A stretch of 64,000 nt of DNA from Paroedura picta (lineage: Eukaryota; Chordata; Lepidosauria; Squamata; Gekkonidae), in NCBI RefSeq assembly GCF_049243985.1, contig NC_135379.1, forward strand, positions 14,053,501-14,117,500. Direction: 5' to 3'. The number at the start of each line of letters is the position of its first letter. The first letter of the stretch is position 1. The notes beneath the pieces were generated by a model, which was not told the DNA's origin, did not search any database, and saw only the letters and a list, made by a program, of their open reading frames with translations. The translations under genes and the position numbers were made by a program. This document shows, in pieces, positions 1-11,731 of this stretch.

Positions 1-429
1 GGGACATTTTAGAGGTCACTGATCCATAGAGTCATCAAGTCAGAACTGACCTGATAGCACACATTAAAAATCCCTTTAAAACTAAACTGAATATACTAGT
101 CAGTAAGCTTCAGCCAATAATTGCCAGAAAGTATTTTCTTCTAACACCCATGCAAGTCCAGCAACTTGGCCAATTCATTAGTGCTAGTTTGCAATGTGCC
201 CCTTCATTTATCCAAGAATTTCTGAACATATTAACTGTCATTGCTCCTGGGAAATTGCCTGCAGTAGCCTAAGGGTGCATCTGCAGGCAAGAATTGGGAA
301 TTATACCCACAGCTGTTCCCCTGAACCTTACAAGTACAGTTCCTCTTCCCCAATCTAGTTACAAATCAAGACAAGCCAGAAAAATTATTAAGAACATTTC
401 AAATCAGCAGTAGCCAAAAGTGTACTTAC

Positions 430-502
430 CTAATATAACACCCTGTGCTCCTCTATAATAACTCGGTGTTAGTGTTCTAAACCGTTCCTGACCAGCAGTG
501 TC
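430..502 (-). CDS. RAB18: RAB18 exon 4
   Basis: 73 bases with a TTTTAG acceptor and a GTAAGT donor. It encodes [20 protein letters not shown] followed by GVIL and the first base of the next Val. It holds the switch II motif with Gln67. Later exons are outside the window. Confidence 0.96.
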
Positions 503-3500
503 CTAAAAGAATCAGAAAACTATCAGTATCATGGGTTTCTCCCCAGGCATATAGCATGATGATGCATCCCAATACTGGATGCTTTCTCCCCTGAAAGCGC
601 CTTTTTTATATGAAGGATGGTCTTCAGAAGGTCAACCTCCCAAGTGAGATCCCTGCGGGACATATGACAGTTCCACCAGGCCTATGGTTGAGGCTCACAG
701 ACCATCAATGAAACTGGCCTCCCTATGAAAAAATGAAGATATGCACATGGACTGTGCACAAAGAGATACAGTGAATATTCACAAAGACACCCTGCCTGAG
801 CACTTTATTCCCCACTCCTACCCTCTGACAGAACAGAATGCTCCATGCTGTGCTGATATTTTAACAATGTTAAAATTGTTCTACTTGGCTCTACTTGAGG
901 CGAACTATTTCTCTGGGGCTAACCACTTCCCAGGGACCCTTAGCAGATCTTGTGTGCTGGAGAGTAAGCTCCTTTGAGGGACATAGGGGTGAAGGCAGTC
1001 CCGCAGGTACAAAGGTCACAAACCATTTAGGGCATTGAAGGTAAGTATCAGCATCTTGAACCTGATTTGGCCCACAGCTCGACAAGTGCTGGTTGAATGC
1101 GCTTTCACCACTTATACCAGTGAGGAGTGGGGCTGGTGTTGTTTGTGGTAACTTCCAGATCAAGTATAAACAGAGAAATGCTGATATTAAATACCAATAG
1201 TGAACACATTGTGCAGTTTACTGTTAGGACTTACCCAGATCGCCAACTTTGCCTTATTTCCATCAACTGAGATTGTTTTCACTTTGAAGTCGACACCTAG
1301 AAAACAAGAGGATTCAGTGCTGTCAGACGAGCTGTGATGTACTTATTCAAAAGGCAGGCTAGTTTCAGACTTTGTTCTTTCTACTTCTTTATGCTGAAAC
1401 AAACATTTAGGGTAAGGGAGGGCATTTTCAGGGCTTTCAGAACAGCCCAAGTTTACAGATACTCGTTGAATACGAATTACTGCAAATTATTACAACTAAT
1501 AATATATTTTTGACACAAATGTAACTTCAGTGTAGGAAACTATGAATTCTGCACGTATTATGGAGTTCTATCCCTTTGGTAGCGGTGGTGGTGGTGATGG
1601 GGAGACATTACTTTAAAAACAGGTACAGCTAACCTAGGAGGTTGCATTCAAATGACTATTCTAAAAACAGAACGGATATAACTGGCTCTCAGAATAGAGG
1701 TCCAAATTTTATTTATTTATGATGTCAAAATCTTATATCCCAGCAAAAAATCATCCAATGTTATCTTTTAAGATATGGAACTGCTATGACCTGACAGCAC
1801 TTTACACACAAATTTAGAATCAATCCAATCATCACTCTTGAAATAACTGAGTAAGAATCGTATTACAACAGGCTGTAGAATTACAGAGAGATTCGGGGGT
1901 ATTAGGGTGTGGCTACCTTACATAGGCTTAATTAAACAAATCACACATTACTTGATTAAACCATCCACTTTCCCCCCTCGGAAGCATATTATACCTCTAA
2001 ACATGGAATGTCTCTTTCTCAGGCATAACTTTGTTCAAGATTAAAGTCAAAGTCAGTGAAACACATCTGATCATGTACAAGACACATGTGGCAAAACTGA
2101 CAGGTGTGCATTTCAGATTTACTGCACAGAACTACTGAAATTTCCTACCCATTTCAGCACTGCCTAGCTAGCAGAGTTTCAAGGGTGAAAATAGAATGAA
2201 GACAAAAGTGAGAATTACAAAGATCCAAATGCATTCACAGTAGAAAATCCAGAGCAGCAAAATAGCGGCTGCACCTCTTACTCTAGAGCTGAATTCGGGG
2301 GGGGGGGGGGGTCCCATTTTTTCTATTGACAGTTGAGGACTCAGAATATTTAACATTCAATTTCTCTGGTGGAGAGATTAGGACAGTTTGGAGAATACTG
2401 AAAAACCTTCCGCGAACACCTCCCCCCTCCCAGAAATGGATTTAATGTGCCAAAACAGCACACCATTCAGCAGTCTGCAGCTTTCTCTTGCTTCAACTGT
2501 GGGTTTATTTTAAATTTTGTTTGTGGAAGACTAAGGTATTTATACTTTTAATTCTATAAGAAAACCAAGTTATCAATAATACATTTTATGTTAAAGCAGT
2601 GAAGTAATTTTAGATGTGGTAGGAAAGTATTGGTATATATGAAATCTCCCCCCCCCCCCCGGACAACCGGGGGGGGGGACACACCTGTTTTTTACCACAC
2701 CTTCAAAATCTCTACCTGGTCCCAAATCTTGTGCAAGGGTAGTAGTAGAAGAGAACAGCTTCATTCAGTATCTGTTTCACAATAAGGATGAACACATACA
2801 CACAAAGTGGATGAAGGAGGAGATGAGATAGTGTCCACACCAATTTTAGGGAACAATGCCACAACCTGAAAGCCACTATTTTAGACATAAGTAGGTTCAT
2901 GGTATGCCCTCCATAAAGAAACAAAAATGTCTCTATATTCCCGGTTTAGTTTACATATCTTAACTGAATGTGACATTCTTCCAGTGTTATATGACACAAA
3001 TGCCAACCTTATATTGAATGACATGCAAATGAAGGACTCATTCCTCCTTGTAAGCTTTAACCCTGCAGACTCATGTGTCTCTGCTTTCTTCTTTTGCCCT
3101 TTGGTCGATTTGGTCCTGTTACAGCTGAACTCCACAATTCAAGTCTTAACGCAACTTCTTCTGAATAAACCAGAATGTTATATTTAGACATGGTCTTTGT
3201 ATACCCCAATGGCATGTGCAATACAAAAATAGATACCATTAGAGTTCTGTGCAGTCCTCTTTCAAAAGCACTAGGCTGGGAACACAACATTCCTTTCACG
3301 AGTTAGTGCTAAGGAATTCAAGAGCTTTGCTTAGCTCTAAGATTATCAGATTCCAAGAACCAAGAACCAATCAATTCTTTAGTCCTATATTAACTGACTA
3401 TGGTTTATTGCTATAGAAGCATCTTTTAAAGTGATGTAATATTAAGTAATGTCACAATAATGGGAGCCAAAGTTATAACATCAATACACACTCATCGAAT

Positions 3501-6500
3501 TCTACTATGTACACTTGAGTCTAGTATTTATTAATTTATCCTTGGGTTGCCATTGTTACGACAGTGTCAGACTAGGGTCTGAGAAATATATGTTTGAATT
3601 CCCACTCTGCCATAGAAGCTTGCTGGGTTATATTTTGAGAGTTACAAATTAAGCTAACCAATCTCACAAAGTTGTGATAAAATGGAGGACAGGAGAACTA
3701 TGTAAACTGTTTTGAGTCCCCCATGGCAAGAAACATGTGAGTATGAATGGAAATAAACAAGTTTACAAAGCAGATAAACTTAGTTGTCCACAAAGCAGCA
3801 TATGCAACACCCATCTTTCAACAAAATAAGCCGGATTTCTACTGTACTTGTCAGGAAATACATCCATTAACCCGTTTACACTGCAGATAAGAGAAACAGT
3901 TCTCCAAAACCAAGGCATGACTTCTCCAATGTCAACTTAAGGTAACAGCCTATACTTCAAAGAACGATTTTACAGGTCTGTTGTGATACTGAACATTATG
4001 AAAGTGTCAAGCACACTGCATGTTAAGCACTACATTAATCAAGACCTAGAATGAGAATCACCAAACACTGTAATCACATACAAAGACCTCTGGTGGATCA
4101 GATCAGTAGCCCATCTAGTCCAGCATACTATCTCACGGTGGGCAATCACTTATTCTGGAGAGCCAACAACAGAGTACAAGGCGGAAGATCTACCTTTCGA
4201 TAAAGTTGATCTACTGCTTATCTAGACAGTGCTCAGAAAAATGTTGCAGGAACTTTCAGAGACTACAATCAAATGCAGAAAGCGAAAATTACTCCTTTAA
4301 AATGCTTTGCAAGTACTCACGGCACTGCTAGTCACATCTAAAAAAGCATGTATTCCCAAACAAATCATGCCCCTATGTGGTTATATCTTAATTTTTTCGA
4401 ACTAGTACCACTAAATATCAAGAAAGTAATCATGACAAAGCTTTTCTCAAAGTTTAGCAATCCATGTCCCCTCCCCATTTCAATTTCAGCATTTTCACTG
4501 TCCCCCAACTCTACCTCCTCCTCTCCCCACTGAAACCTGCCAAACATCCTCCTTTTTGAAATAAAAAGCCACACATCGCCCATGGAAGCCTCCATCTCTT
4601 TGCATCATCAAAAGAACCACACTGGCTACACTTTACAAACGGTTTCCTCAAACTCACGTTTATTGTCTGGACATAGCCTACCAAGTCACATCTTGGCGGG
4701 CAGCTGGTTCTATAGACCACAACTCAAAAGGCCCAGATGCTAGTTCTGCAGTATCTTACCTCTTGATTGCAGTGACTTTGTGCCAGAAACGGCAAGATAT
4801 TTCCTTAGTTTATAACTTCTGGCCAATGGCAAGTTGACCAGAAGTGGGCTAGACAAGTTTTCATAGGTGCTCATACAAACAGAAAACCAATCCGCGCCAT
4901 ATGAAACCTGAACTCCTGATTTTCAGAGCAAAACTGCCATTGGCTACTATAAATATATACCCTGATATTCTTCGCACTGCACAATAAAGTGGAAATTAGA
5001 CCCATTTCATACTTGAACTATGTAGCACCAAAAGGTATAATTAAAGAGTCCCCAGATGCAAGCTATTTGATCTTGGCAACCAGAGCATTTTTCATCTAAT
5101 GATCAGAAAACTAAACTAGTACTTGCAGGGGGCGGGGCGGGGGGACAACTCTACATGCTCCAACACTTCAAAAGAAGGGGAAGCCAATACTGTCTCCTTC
5201 CCCTGAGATGAAGACCTTGCTCCTATCTGATGGGCACATTTAATTTATCCGTAGGAGCAAATTAAGGTTTATGTTGATATAATAAATTTAAGAACTTAGT
5301 CTGATTTAAATATGGAGTGTTTTGCTCTCCTCTGGAAGGATGGATGTGGAAAATAAGTTCCTAATGACTTTGATCCTAGCAATTTACTATTGATTAGCAG
5401 TTATTTTATCAAGTGCATACAAAATATCTTAGCCCTGATTGTATGCACCAGTTTTCTCTGCTTAAGCATATACTTTCCATTGCAACGACTCCTCTTCTTT
5501 TGGACAGTAGATTAATTGAGGATCACAGATATTCTAAATTTCATCAAAGTATCAAAAGCAAAAATAACAAACAAACAAAAAAAATCACCTCACCAATTGT
5601 TGCTGCAAGTTCCGGATCAAATGTGTCATCTGTGAATCGTAACAGAAGGCTGCCCCAAAGGGAAAATAGAGGGAAAGAAAAAATAAACACTTCACATTAG
5701 ACACATTCTAAAAATGGATTCAAATATTTAAATATCAAGACAAGATACATGGTCATAACACAGAGCCACTTAAGCATACTGCAATATACCGCCCTGAGCC
5801 TCAGGGGAGGGCAGTATATATAAATACAAAAATAAAAAATAAATTAATTAAATAATCTAGAACCTTTATAGTTTTCACAAAGAGCTGTTGCTGCAATTCC
5901 TTCAGGGCTGCTTAACTTGTGCACATTTACAGTTTGCTTCCTTTTGATAAGTATTTAATAAGCATAACATTGACAGAATTCACAGAACCTAACAAGAACA
6001 TTCACAGAACATAAACAGAATTCAAGTGTCTTATAAATTATGCATATGATATCTTAACTGACATACAAATTGTAGAAGTGGCCCATTCAAGGTTAGCTTC
6101 CATGACTGGGCCCATTTAAAAAGCTTCAAGGAAAATTATTACCCAGAAATTAAGCATTTGTTTTTAAAGTTTACAATTAAAACACTGAAGACACTATAAG
6201 TACCAAGTGATCTTTTCAAATCTGCTGTAACTTTAATATTTATATACTGTCTCTTCACAGAAACTGCTCAAAGCAGCTTACAACACAAAACAATTCAAAC
6301 TACAGCACATAATCCAAATAAAATTAACTCTGTCACCAAGGAGTCTTCTACTCAGCAGTTACAAAGCAACCAGCATAAAGAGTATGAGAAAAATACAGAA
6401 CACAAAAGCAAACCCAAAGATGGCACAGTGTGGGAAAAGTTCAGGTCAAAATCCATTAAAACAGACCACCAACTAAAAGTGAGATGAGACTCAATTAATA

Positions 6501-9171
6501 GATTCTTGGGCAGACATGAATATTTTGACTTGGTGCTCCGCAAACCTTAGGGGGAAAGGCATTTCAATGACAGTAAGCTGCTCCTAAGAATGATATAGAC
6601 TTAAGTTTCAAAATGCAATCAACTATTGTTTTAATCACTTAACAACCTAAGCATTAATCACTTTTTTGAGCTGATTCTAGCAGGACAATACAAAAGGAGG
6701 TGGCCCTTCCGGTCCACCAATCCCAAACTGCTTAAGGCAACAGCACACTGAAGTGCACCCAGAAACAAATAGGTATCCAGGTTAGAACTATCCACACAGG
6801 GATACGATCATCCCTATAGGCCAGCAAACACTAGCAGGGGCTCATGGGAATTGTAGTCCATGAACATCTGGAGGACCACAGGTTGACTACCCCTGCTTGT
6901 AGGCAGTCCCAACAGCCACTTGATCATTATATCCCATTTGATTGATTTACTTGGACTTGCTTGACACTTTTACAGTCCTTTGCAATGCATCCAGTCTACA
7001 ACTATAGTCTGAAACTAATCAAAGCAGTATGTTTTTAGAAAGCACTAGCTCATCCCATAAGGGATACCATTTAGATACCCTAGGACAGGGGTAGTCAAAC
7101 TGCGGCCCTCCAGATGTCCATGGACTACAACTCCCAGGAGCCCCCTGCCAGCATTCGCTGGCAGGGGGCTCCTGGGAATTGTAGTCCATGGACATCTGGA
7201 GGGCTGCAGTTTGACTACCCCTGCCCTAGGACTTTTTTCCATGGCAGATTTTATGGGGGTGGGGTTACTACAGTGCCTGCATAAAAGCTAACTTCTTCCC
7301 TATATTCCCTCTTTTCAAACCCCATACCATCTGTCCCAGTCAAGAATCCGAATAGTTAACTGTATAGCCAGTACAAATTTAACTTGTTTCCCCTACAATT
7401 ACAAGTCTTACAGTTAATCTCCTTGCATTGGCTGACTACAGATAAACAGCATATGCAGCTGTTAAGAATGCAAAGCTTCCCAAGGTCACATACTAAGGCT
7501 ATGACCTCATCTTGAGGATGTCATCACACTTGCCAGCACAAAGTTCTTGCAACATTTTACAGATCCAATGTGCTATGGTACAAAGGGGAAAGTATAAATA
7601 TACCACAAGTGTGGCCTTTTCTCATCAGGCTAACAAATTCAGTGCCATCTTAATTTTTTACGGTGCTGCCCCAACACAGAATCCAAAATGCTAGAACAAA
7701 TGAAATATGCCTGACATTTATGTAAACAAGTGACTCAGTTGCATGTGCCCAATAACTTGAATGGGAGATGTGAACATTTTTGGAGCAAACAGAAAAACAA
7801 AAGAAAAGAAAACAAAAACCCTCCCCAGAAGAACAACAGACTGTAGTGCACTTTGCTATATATTTTCCTTTTCAGCCTGAACTGTATCCAAACGTTCATG
7901 TTCATATTATACATCACAATGATAAACTATTGTGATGCAGTACTTAGAATGTTAGGAGACCTGAGTTCAAATCTCCACTCAACCGTGAAGTTCTTTGGAT
8001 TGACTTCCATCCAGTTTACATTACAGCTTAACCTACCTTACTGGATTGTTATAAGGACAGAACGTGTGCATCGTGTGTGGGTGGGTGTGGGTATATGATT
8101 AACATATACTGCTTTAGTATGATGAAATGTATTAAAATGCAAAATGTCTGTAGACCTGAGATTCAATATACAGCAGACATAAACAATTCCCTTGTTTCAT
8201 TTCTGTAAGAAACTTTTCCACAATAGTTCCGCAGCATCTAGCGACTTATTTCTGAGGAAAAACTCAAATAACTAGGGACCGAGTTAGTTGCAGAAAATAA
8301 AGTGACGTTTCACTCCTCCAACTGTTTCTGAGCTAGAAGAATTAAATAAGAAATAATCAAGAGAGCCCAGCCTGGAGCCTTGGTTTCCCAGATTCCCCTC
8401 CACCACCCATATGGGCAAACCCCTCCAATTTTGCCTGCAATTGGAACCACAGAATCACAACTGATTCTTGATCACTTCTTACTTCATTCTACACGCATAT
8501 ATTCTGTATTTAATTTAATTCTTCACGTATACGGCATAGCAGGCAGTGACCTTCCACCCGGAACCTGGACCAGGCCCTCAAGTCCCCTGTACCCCAGAGA
8601 ACCGCACAGAGAGTGCGGGGCTTGCACAAAACTAACACGAAGCGGCTTCGAACACCGAGGCCCACCGCCCAGGGGAGGGGAGCCATTTCGGGGGGGTCCC
8701 CCCAATGTCGGCCAACGGGAGGCGGGGAGGGTCCCAAATCCACGCACACACTTCTGAGTCTCCCCGGACTACCTCGCAGGGTTGCTGTGCGGGTGGGAGC
8801 GGGCAGACACACCCCTCCCCCCCCCACCTGAAGAACACCACTTGGGGTTGACAAAGGAGGGCGCGCCCCACCCAAAGGGGGCGACACCAGGGGCCGGCTT
8901 CCCCCAAAAGAGGGCGTGGCTTGCAGGCGCCTTGGGGGGGCGACTCCCCCTCCCCCTCCCCCTCCCCCTCCCCCTCCCCCGCCGGCCTTCGTGTCCCTCA
9001 GGAAAGGGCCGAGGCAGCTGCGGGCGGCCCACCCGGGACGAGGCCTGGCGAAGGAGGCCGGGCGGCGGCAGAAGGAGAAGCCACCTCGGCCCGGAAGGCC
9101 CACCTGGACTTGCCGACGCCGCTCTCGCCGATGATGAGTATCTTCAGAGTGGTCAAAATGTCCTCGTCCAT
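430..9171 (-). CDS. RAB18: RAB18, small Rab GTPase, exons 1-4 (partial gene)
   Basis: Four exons on the minus strand (9171-9104, 5649-5594, 1296-1235, 502-430) join in frame to give the first 86 codons plus one base of RAB18. The rest lies beyond the left edge. The product begins [20 protein letters not shown] and carries the P-loop GESGVGKSS (residues 15-23), the switch I threonine in AATIGVDF (T40) and the switch II motif WDTAGQE (62-68, Q67). All introns have GT donors and AG acceptors. Known role: a Rab GTPase that cycles between GDP and GTP forms and acts at ER-lipid droplet contacts and in ER/Golgi traffic. Compared with the human protein as I remember it, the visible part differs only at residue 5 (Ile for Val). 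The start has a good Kozak context (AAG before ATGG). The gene is divergent from the PTCHD3 copies. Identity is very secure; only the 3' half is unseen. Confidence 0.97.
503..1234 (-). other. RAB18: RAB18 intron 3
   Basis: Intron between exons 3 and 4. It contains an antisense L2 fragment at about 980-1115; the rest is unique-looking AT-rich sequence with nothing further recognised. Confidence 0.85.
980..1115 (-). mobile_element. L2 LINE fragment
   Basis: The reverse complement lines up with the thumb/connection part of the L2 open frame found at 43,453-45,372 (the stretch encoding KVLVLTFKTIRGLGPAYLRD), with many differences. It is an old, short L2 remnant in a RAB18 intron. Confidence 0.6.
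1235..1296 (-). CDS. RAB18: RAB18 exon 3
   Basis: 62 bases between a CTAG acceptor and a GTAAGT donor. It encodes [20 protein letters not shown] and ends on the TGG of Trp62, directly before the DTAGQE switch II motif in the next exon. Confidence 0.96.
2648..2678. repeat. C-run/G-run perfect hairpin
   Basis: Thirteen C, then GGACAACC, then ten G. The arms CCCCCCCCCCGG and CCGGGGGGGGGG pair perfectly around an ACAA loop. It is an extreme G:C stem in intron sequence and could also be a sequencing or assembly weak spot. Confidence 0.8.
3550..3775 (+). mobile_element. tRNA-type SINE (type C)
   Basis: Contains the degraded B-box-like phrase of a tRNA head, then the CTGCCATAGAAGCTTGCTGG body and the GTTGTGATAAAATGGAGGA tail region shared with 7925, 32,272 and 33,905. 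An old copy. Confidence 0.6.
4085..4200 (-). mobile_element. SINE remnant (type D)
   Basis: The phrase GATCAGATCAGTAGCCCATCTAGTCCAG matches, in pieces, the non-tRNA body of the type D SINE seen at 10,090 (AGACCAGTGGTCTTGTCCAC). Only a fragment is present. Confidence 0.4.
5594..5649 (-). CDS. RAB18: RAB18 exon 2
   Basis: 56 bases flanked by a CAG acceptor and a GTGAGG donor. It encodes [19 protein letters not shown] and the first base of Gly42, covering the end of the P-loop helix and the switch I / effector region. Confidence 0.96.
5788..5856 (+). mobile_element. L2-type LINE 3' end
   Basis: Reads CCGCCCTGAGCC...GGGCAGTATATATAAATACA followed by an A-rich tail, the usual 3' terminus of squamate L2 and L2-tailed SINEs. 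Only the last ~70 bp are left. Confidence 0.6.
6817..6897 (-). mobile_element. Palindromic hAT MITE, half copy
   Basis: Only one arm: it begins at the centre (CTAGCAGGGGCTCATGGG) and runs to the terminus GACTACCCCTG. The other arm is missing, so this is a deleted copy. Confidence 0.75.
7086..7223. mobile_element. Palindromic hAT MITE, complete (138 bp)
   Basis: Termini CAGGGGTAGTC and GACTACCCCTG, two ~66-bp arms that pair almost perfectly, and an 8-bp target duplication CCCTAGGA on both sides. The 8-bp duplication and CAGGGGT ends place it in the hAT superfamily. No coding capacity. In RAB18 intron 1. Confidence 0.93.
7925..8090 (+). mobile_element. tRNA-type SINE (type C), degraded
   Basis: Degraded head (AGACCTGAGTTCAAATCTCC resembles a tRNA B box) followed by the CTACCTTACTGGATTGTTATAAGGA body shared with the type C copies. 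Confidence 0.5.
8944..8980. repeat. (TCCCCC)6 tract, G-rich on the RAB18 sense strand
   Basis: Six hexamer units in RAB18 intron 1, about 125 bp downstream of the exon 1 donor. The minus (sense) strand reads as runs of five G separated by A, enough for a G-quadruplex in the nascent RNA or the non-template DNA. Confidence 0.85.
9104..9171 (-). CDS. RAB18: RAB18 exon 1, coding part
   Basis: 68 coding bases from the ATG (complement of 9169-9171) to AAGTCCAG, followed by a GTGGGC donor. It encodes residues 1-22 and the first two bases of Ser23, including most of the P-loop. It sits inside the CpG-rich promoter region. The frame stays open upstream of the ATG, but the conserved start MDED fixes this Met. 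Confidence 0.97.
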
Positions 9172-9241
9172 CTTGGCCGCCCGAATCCGCCCGACCCGCA
9201 GGGGCGCCTCCTCAGTCCTGACGCAGCCTGCCACGTCTTCT

Positions 9242-9251
9242 GCGCATGCGC
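9242..9251. promoter_or_regulatory. NRF1-type site GCGCATGCGC (proximal)
   Basis: Perfect 10-bp palindrome matching the known NRF1 core, 71 bp upstream of the RAB18 ATG. A second identical copy lies 52 bp further upstream. Confidence 0.65.
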
Positions 9252-9293
9252 CCCGTTCGCCGTGCGGCGCCGCCCCGCCTGGGGCGTCAAACC

Positions 9294-9303
9294 GCGCATG
9301 CGC
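9294..9303. promoter_or_regulatory. NRF1-type site GCGCATGCGC (distal)
   Basis: Second perfect copy of the same palindrome in the RAB18 promoter region. Paired sites support a real regulatory role, although binding is inferred from motif only. Confidence 0.65.
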
Positions 9304-9590
9304 CCGCGGCCTTGAGCGTAGCGCCGCCCTCTCCCTGTTTCCCTCAGGTGTTCCCTGAGTCGGGATGCGGGGCCGGCTCTGGCGCCAGGTGGGAGTCAAG
9401 CCCGCGGTGCTATGGATGCGCGGGTTTGGGGTTTGGGGCTGGCTCACGTTTAGGACTGTGCAGCCCGTGTCAGAAGCGTTTTCGGACATTCCCAGGCAGC
9501 CAAGAAGAATAGTTTCATTCATTATTCACAAAATGCACAGCAACAAACAGGAGATTGTTCTCTTCAAAAGGCATAATAGAAGGGTGCTGA

Positions 9591-9709
9591 CAGGGGTGGG
9601 CCAACGGTGGCTCTCCAGCTGTCCATGGACTACAATTACCTGCTGAGCAGAGGCCCATGGTAATTGTAGTCCATGGACGGCTGGCGAGTTACTGTTTGCC
9701 CACCCCATG
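9591..9709. mobile_element. Palindromic hAT MITE, variant subfamily
   Basis: Starts CAGGGGTGGGCCAAC and ends with its inverted form TTTGCCCACCCC. The central arms share GTCCATGGACTACAATTACC with the main family. No clear 8-bp duplication was found. It lies about 420 bp upstream of the RAB18 ATG. Confidence 0.7.
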
Positions 9710-9959
9710 TCTGTTATATTCAGTTTGCAGCATGGGGAGGGGTGTAGGAGTTGAGGTTGACCCATCTGACATAATCTGCCGGGGGCCCCCCAGAAACCCC
9801 TCACCATGAATGGAACCGAATTGACCGGCCTACGGGACTGTAGATAATAGGTTGATGTTGCTATAGATAGTGTTGGAACTGATATAGGAAACTGTTACTA
9901 AACTGTTAAGGAATTCACTGTTATTTGTATTTATTAATAACTGAAATAAATATTATACT

Positions 9960-10037
9960 GCATTATCCCTGAGCCCTGAGCTGCTAGAGAGGGCAGTATA
10001 TAAATACAACAGAATGAATGAATGAATGAATGAATGA
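9960..10037 (+). mobile_element. L2-type 3' end with (TGAA)n tail
   Basis: CCCTGAGCTGCTAGAGAGGG and GGCAGTATATAAATAC lead directly into seven TGAA units, the tail repeat typical of this LINE end. Confidence 0.65.
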
Positions 10038-10089
10038 TACTGCAATCTCTGTGACTTTAGTAGGTTTAGGGCAGTACCCATGAAGCGGC

Positions 10090-10260
10090 CTTATTAAATC
10101 AGACCAGTGGTCTTGTCCACCAAACTGACAGCAGCTCTCTGGGGTCTCAGGCTGCTTCCCGTTCACCTGCTTCCCAGCCCTTTTAACTGGAGATATCAAG
10201 GATTGAACTTGGAATCTACATGCAAATCAGAGGCCCTTCCAGTGAGCCGCAGCCCCTTCC
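10090..10260 (-). mobile_element. tRNA-derived SINE (type D)
   Basis: On the minus strand this has a tRNA-like head with a B box (the plus strand shows GGATTGAACTTGGAATCTAC) and a body ending near AGACCAGTGGTC. Same family as 15,663, 20,845 and 30,090. Confidence 0.6.
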
Positions 10261-11628
10261 TGAAGATGGCATGCATCCTCTTAAATATGGCACTGGTATA
10301 GGCCCAAAGGTGGCAATGCAACACAAGTTCCCCACTAGATTCAAATATTTGAAACACTCGCACATTTTCTTCCATCGGGTTTGCTTGGGCAGGGAGACGG
10401 CTGTGCTAGAGCGCAGCACAGAATGTTCAGTCATTTGTAACTGTTGCGAATAGCTGAAAGAGAGTGCTGTGACTTGAACAGTATGGCTTTTAATGCTTCA
10501 GCACTTGAGGTTTTGTGTTCTGACAGCAAGTGAAAAACCTGACAACTTTGGGATCCAAAGGCTGCAAGTAAATTGTGTCCTCAGTATGGTGGAAGCCCGT
10601 CTCATAAAATCAGCAAAGATTTTTTTTAAAGCATGTTGCAAAGCATATTAATAATAAGGAGATGCGTACATTCAGAAAGTTTGCAGCAGAATTAATATTC
10701 ACTTGTCTCCAATTCCCATCAAATTCTGAGAACAAAGCTGGAGGATTATGCTGGCATTAACACGTGAATTTGCCTTGGATGAGGCAGTTGAAGAAAATGG
10801 GCAGCATACTTTGGCAAGAGAACAGACATAAATGCAAAGAAAAGAAGACTCTCTAAAAAGGGAAGATTGCGAGCTGCTTAGGCCAAGCTAGAGTTTAACA
10901 TGACTGGTAATATCCTCCACTGATTTCAAAGCAGAATATTGCCACTTGGAAGGCTGGTGTATATCGTATACCACGGCATTTTTGTGATTGATCCAGGGTA
11001 GAATAGAATATCTTTAACATGAATATACAGAAATATACACTTCTTTCACTGGCTGCCTCTTTTCCTTCTCCCTCATTGCTGATCAACAACATTGATTTTA
11101 CATCTCATGCCAGTCAGGATCAAAAAGGTAGACGTGAAGGGAGAAGACAGAAAAGAAAACATTTTTCAGTGCATGAAATTCTTTCTTTATTCCATTCCTG
11201 CTGCACAACCACTGATGCCTCAGTTTTCTACTGTAAATGATGCCCTTTTCTGACTTTAAGAAGGGCCGATGGCTGGCAAGCCCAAGGAGTTTTGGGAGTA
11301 GGGCAAAGTGGCCTTGTGTCACTTCCAGTTACATACATGGAAGTGACGTCATAGTGATGCTCTAGGAATTTTCCAAATCTCTATGCTAAAATAGATTCCT
11401 AGAACATGGATGCTGCAGCATCACTTCTAGGTACATAAGCAGAAGTGACATTTCTGTGATGCTGATTTTCTCTCCATTTTGTTCCTGCTGCTCTAGAACA
11501 TGGGACCAGGAGTTCTCCCCCTATAGTTACATAGCTGGAGACCTTAGAAAGAGGCCCTAATGTTGGCCAGAGAAAATATATCTCACCCCTTTAATATAGG
11601 TTAATTTACCTGGTGGTATTATTTACCT
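10261..11628. other. Intergenic, no gene seen
   Basis: Unique-looking sequence. A full CRE octamer TGACGTCA occurs at 11,344-11,351 within two loosely repeated ACTTCC...GTGATGCT blocks (about 11,316-11,470), probably part of an unrecognised repeat. Confidence 0.6.
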
Positions 11629-11731
11629 TTAAAGGACTCCAGGGAATGGTAGAGGACAGGAAGGCCTGGAGGATCATTGTCCATGGGGTCGCGATGGGTC
11701 GGACACGACTTCGCACATAACAACAACAACA
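11629..11731 (+). mobile_element. BovB (RTE) LINE 3' fragment
   Basis: The last ~100 bp of BovB: the conserved GGGGTCGCGATGGGTCGGAC stretch, then the ACAACAACAAC tail. Heavily 5'-truncated. Confidence 0.85.

Larger units (their letters stand above)
1297..5593 (-). other. RAB18: RAB18 intron 2
   Basis: A 4.3 kb intron. Recognised content: a poly-G run (2297-2311), a C-tract/G-tract hairpin (2648-2678), a tRNA-type SINE (about 3550-3775) and a SINE remnant (about 4085-4200). The remainder shows no gene-like signal. Confidence 0.8.
5650..9103 (-). other. RAB18: RAB18 intron 1
   Basis: A 3.45 kb first intron. It contains an L2-type 3' tail (5788-5856), two palindromic hAT MITE copies (6817-6897 and 7086-7223), a type C SINE (about 7925-8090) and the promoter-proximal CpG-rich end with the TCCCCC tract. 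Nothing else was recognised. Confidence 0.8.
8560..9420 (-). promoter_or_regulatory. RAB18: RAB18 CpG-rich promoter and 5' region
   Basis: This stretch is clearly richer in G+C and CpG than the flanking introns and intergenic DNA, and it surrounds RAB18 exon 1. No TATA box is evident, as expected for a housekeeping-type promoter. The transcription start is probably in about 9180-9350 on the minus strand; that position is inferred, not seen. Confidence 0.75.

Noticed and set aside
8998-9522. A 174-codon minus-strand frame extending far upstream of the RAB18 start.
   Set aside because: The conserved RAB18 N-terminus MDED starts at 9171. The upstream part is GC-rich 5' region left open by composition, and the downstream part is intron.
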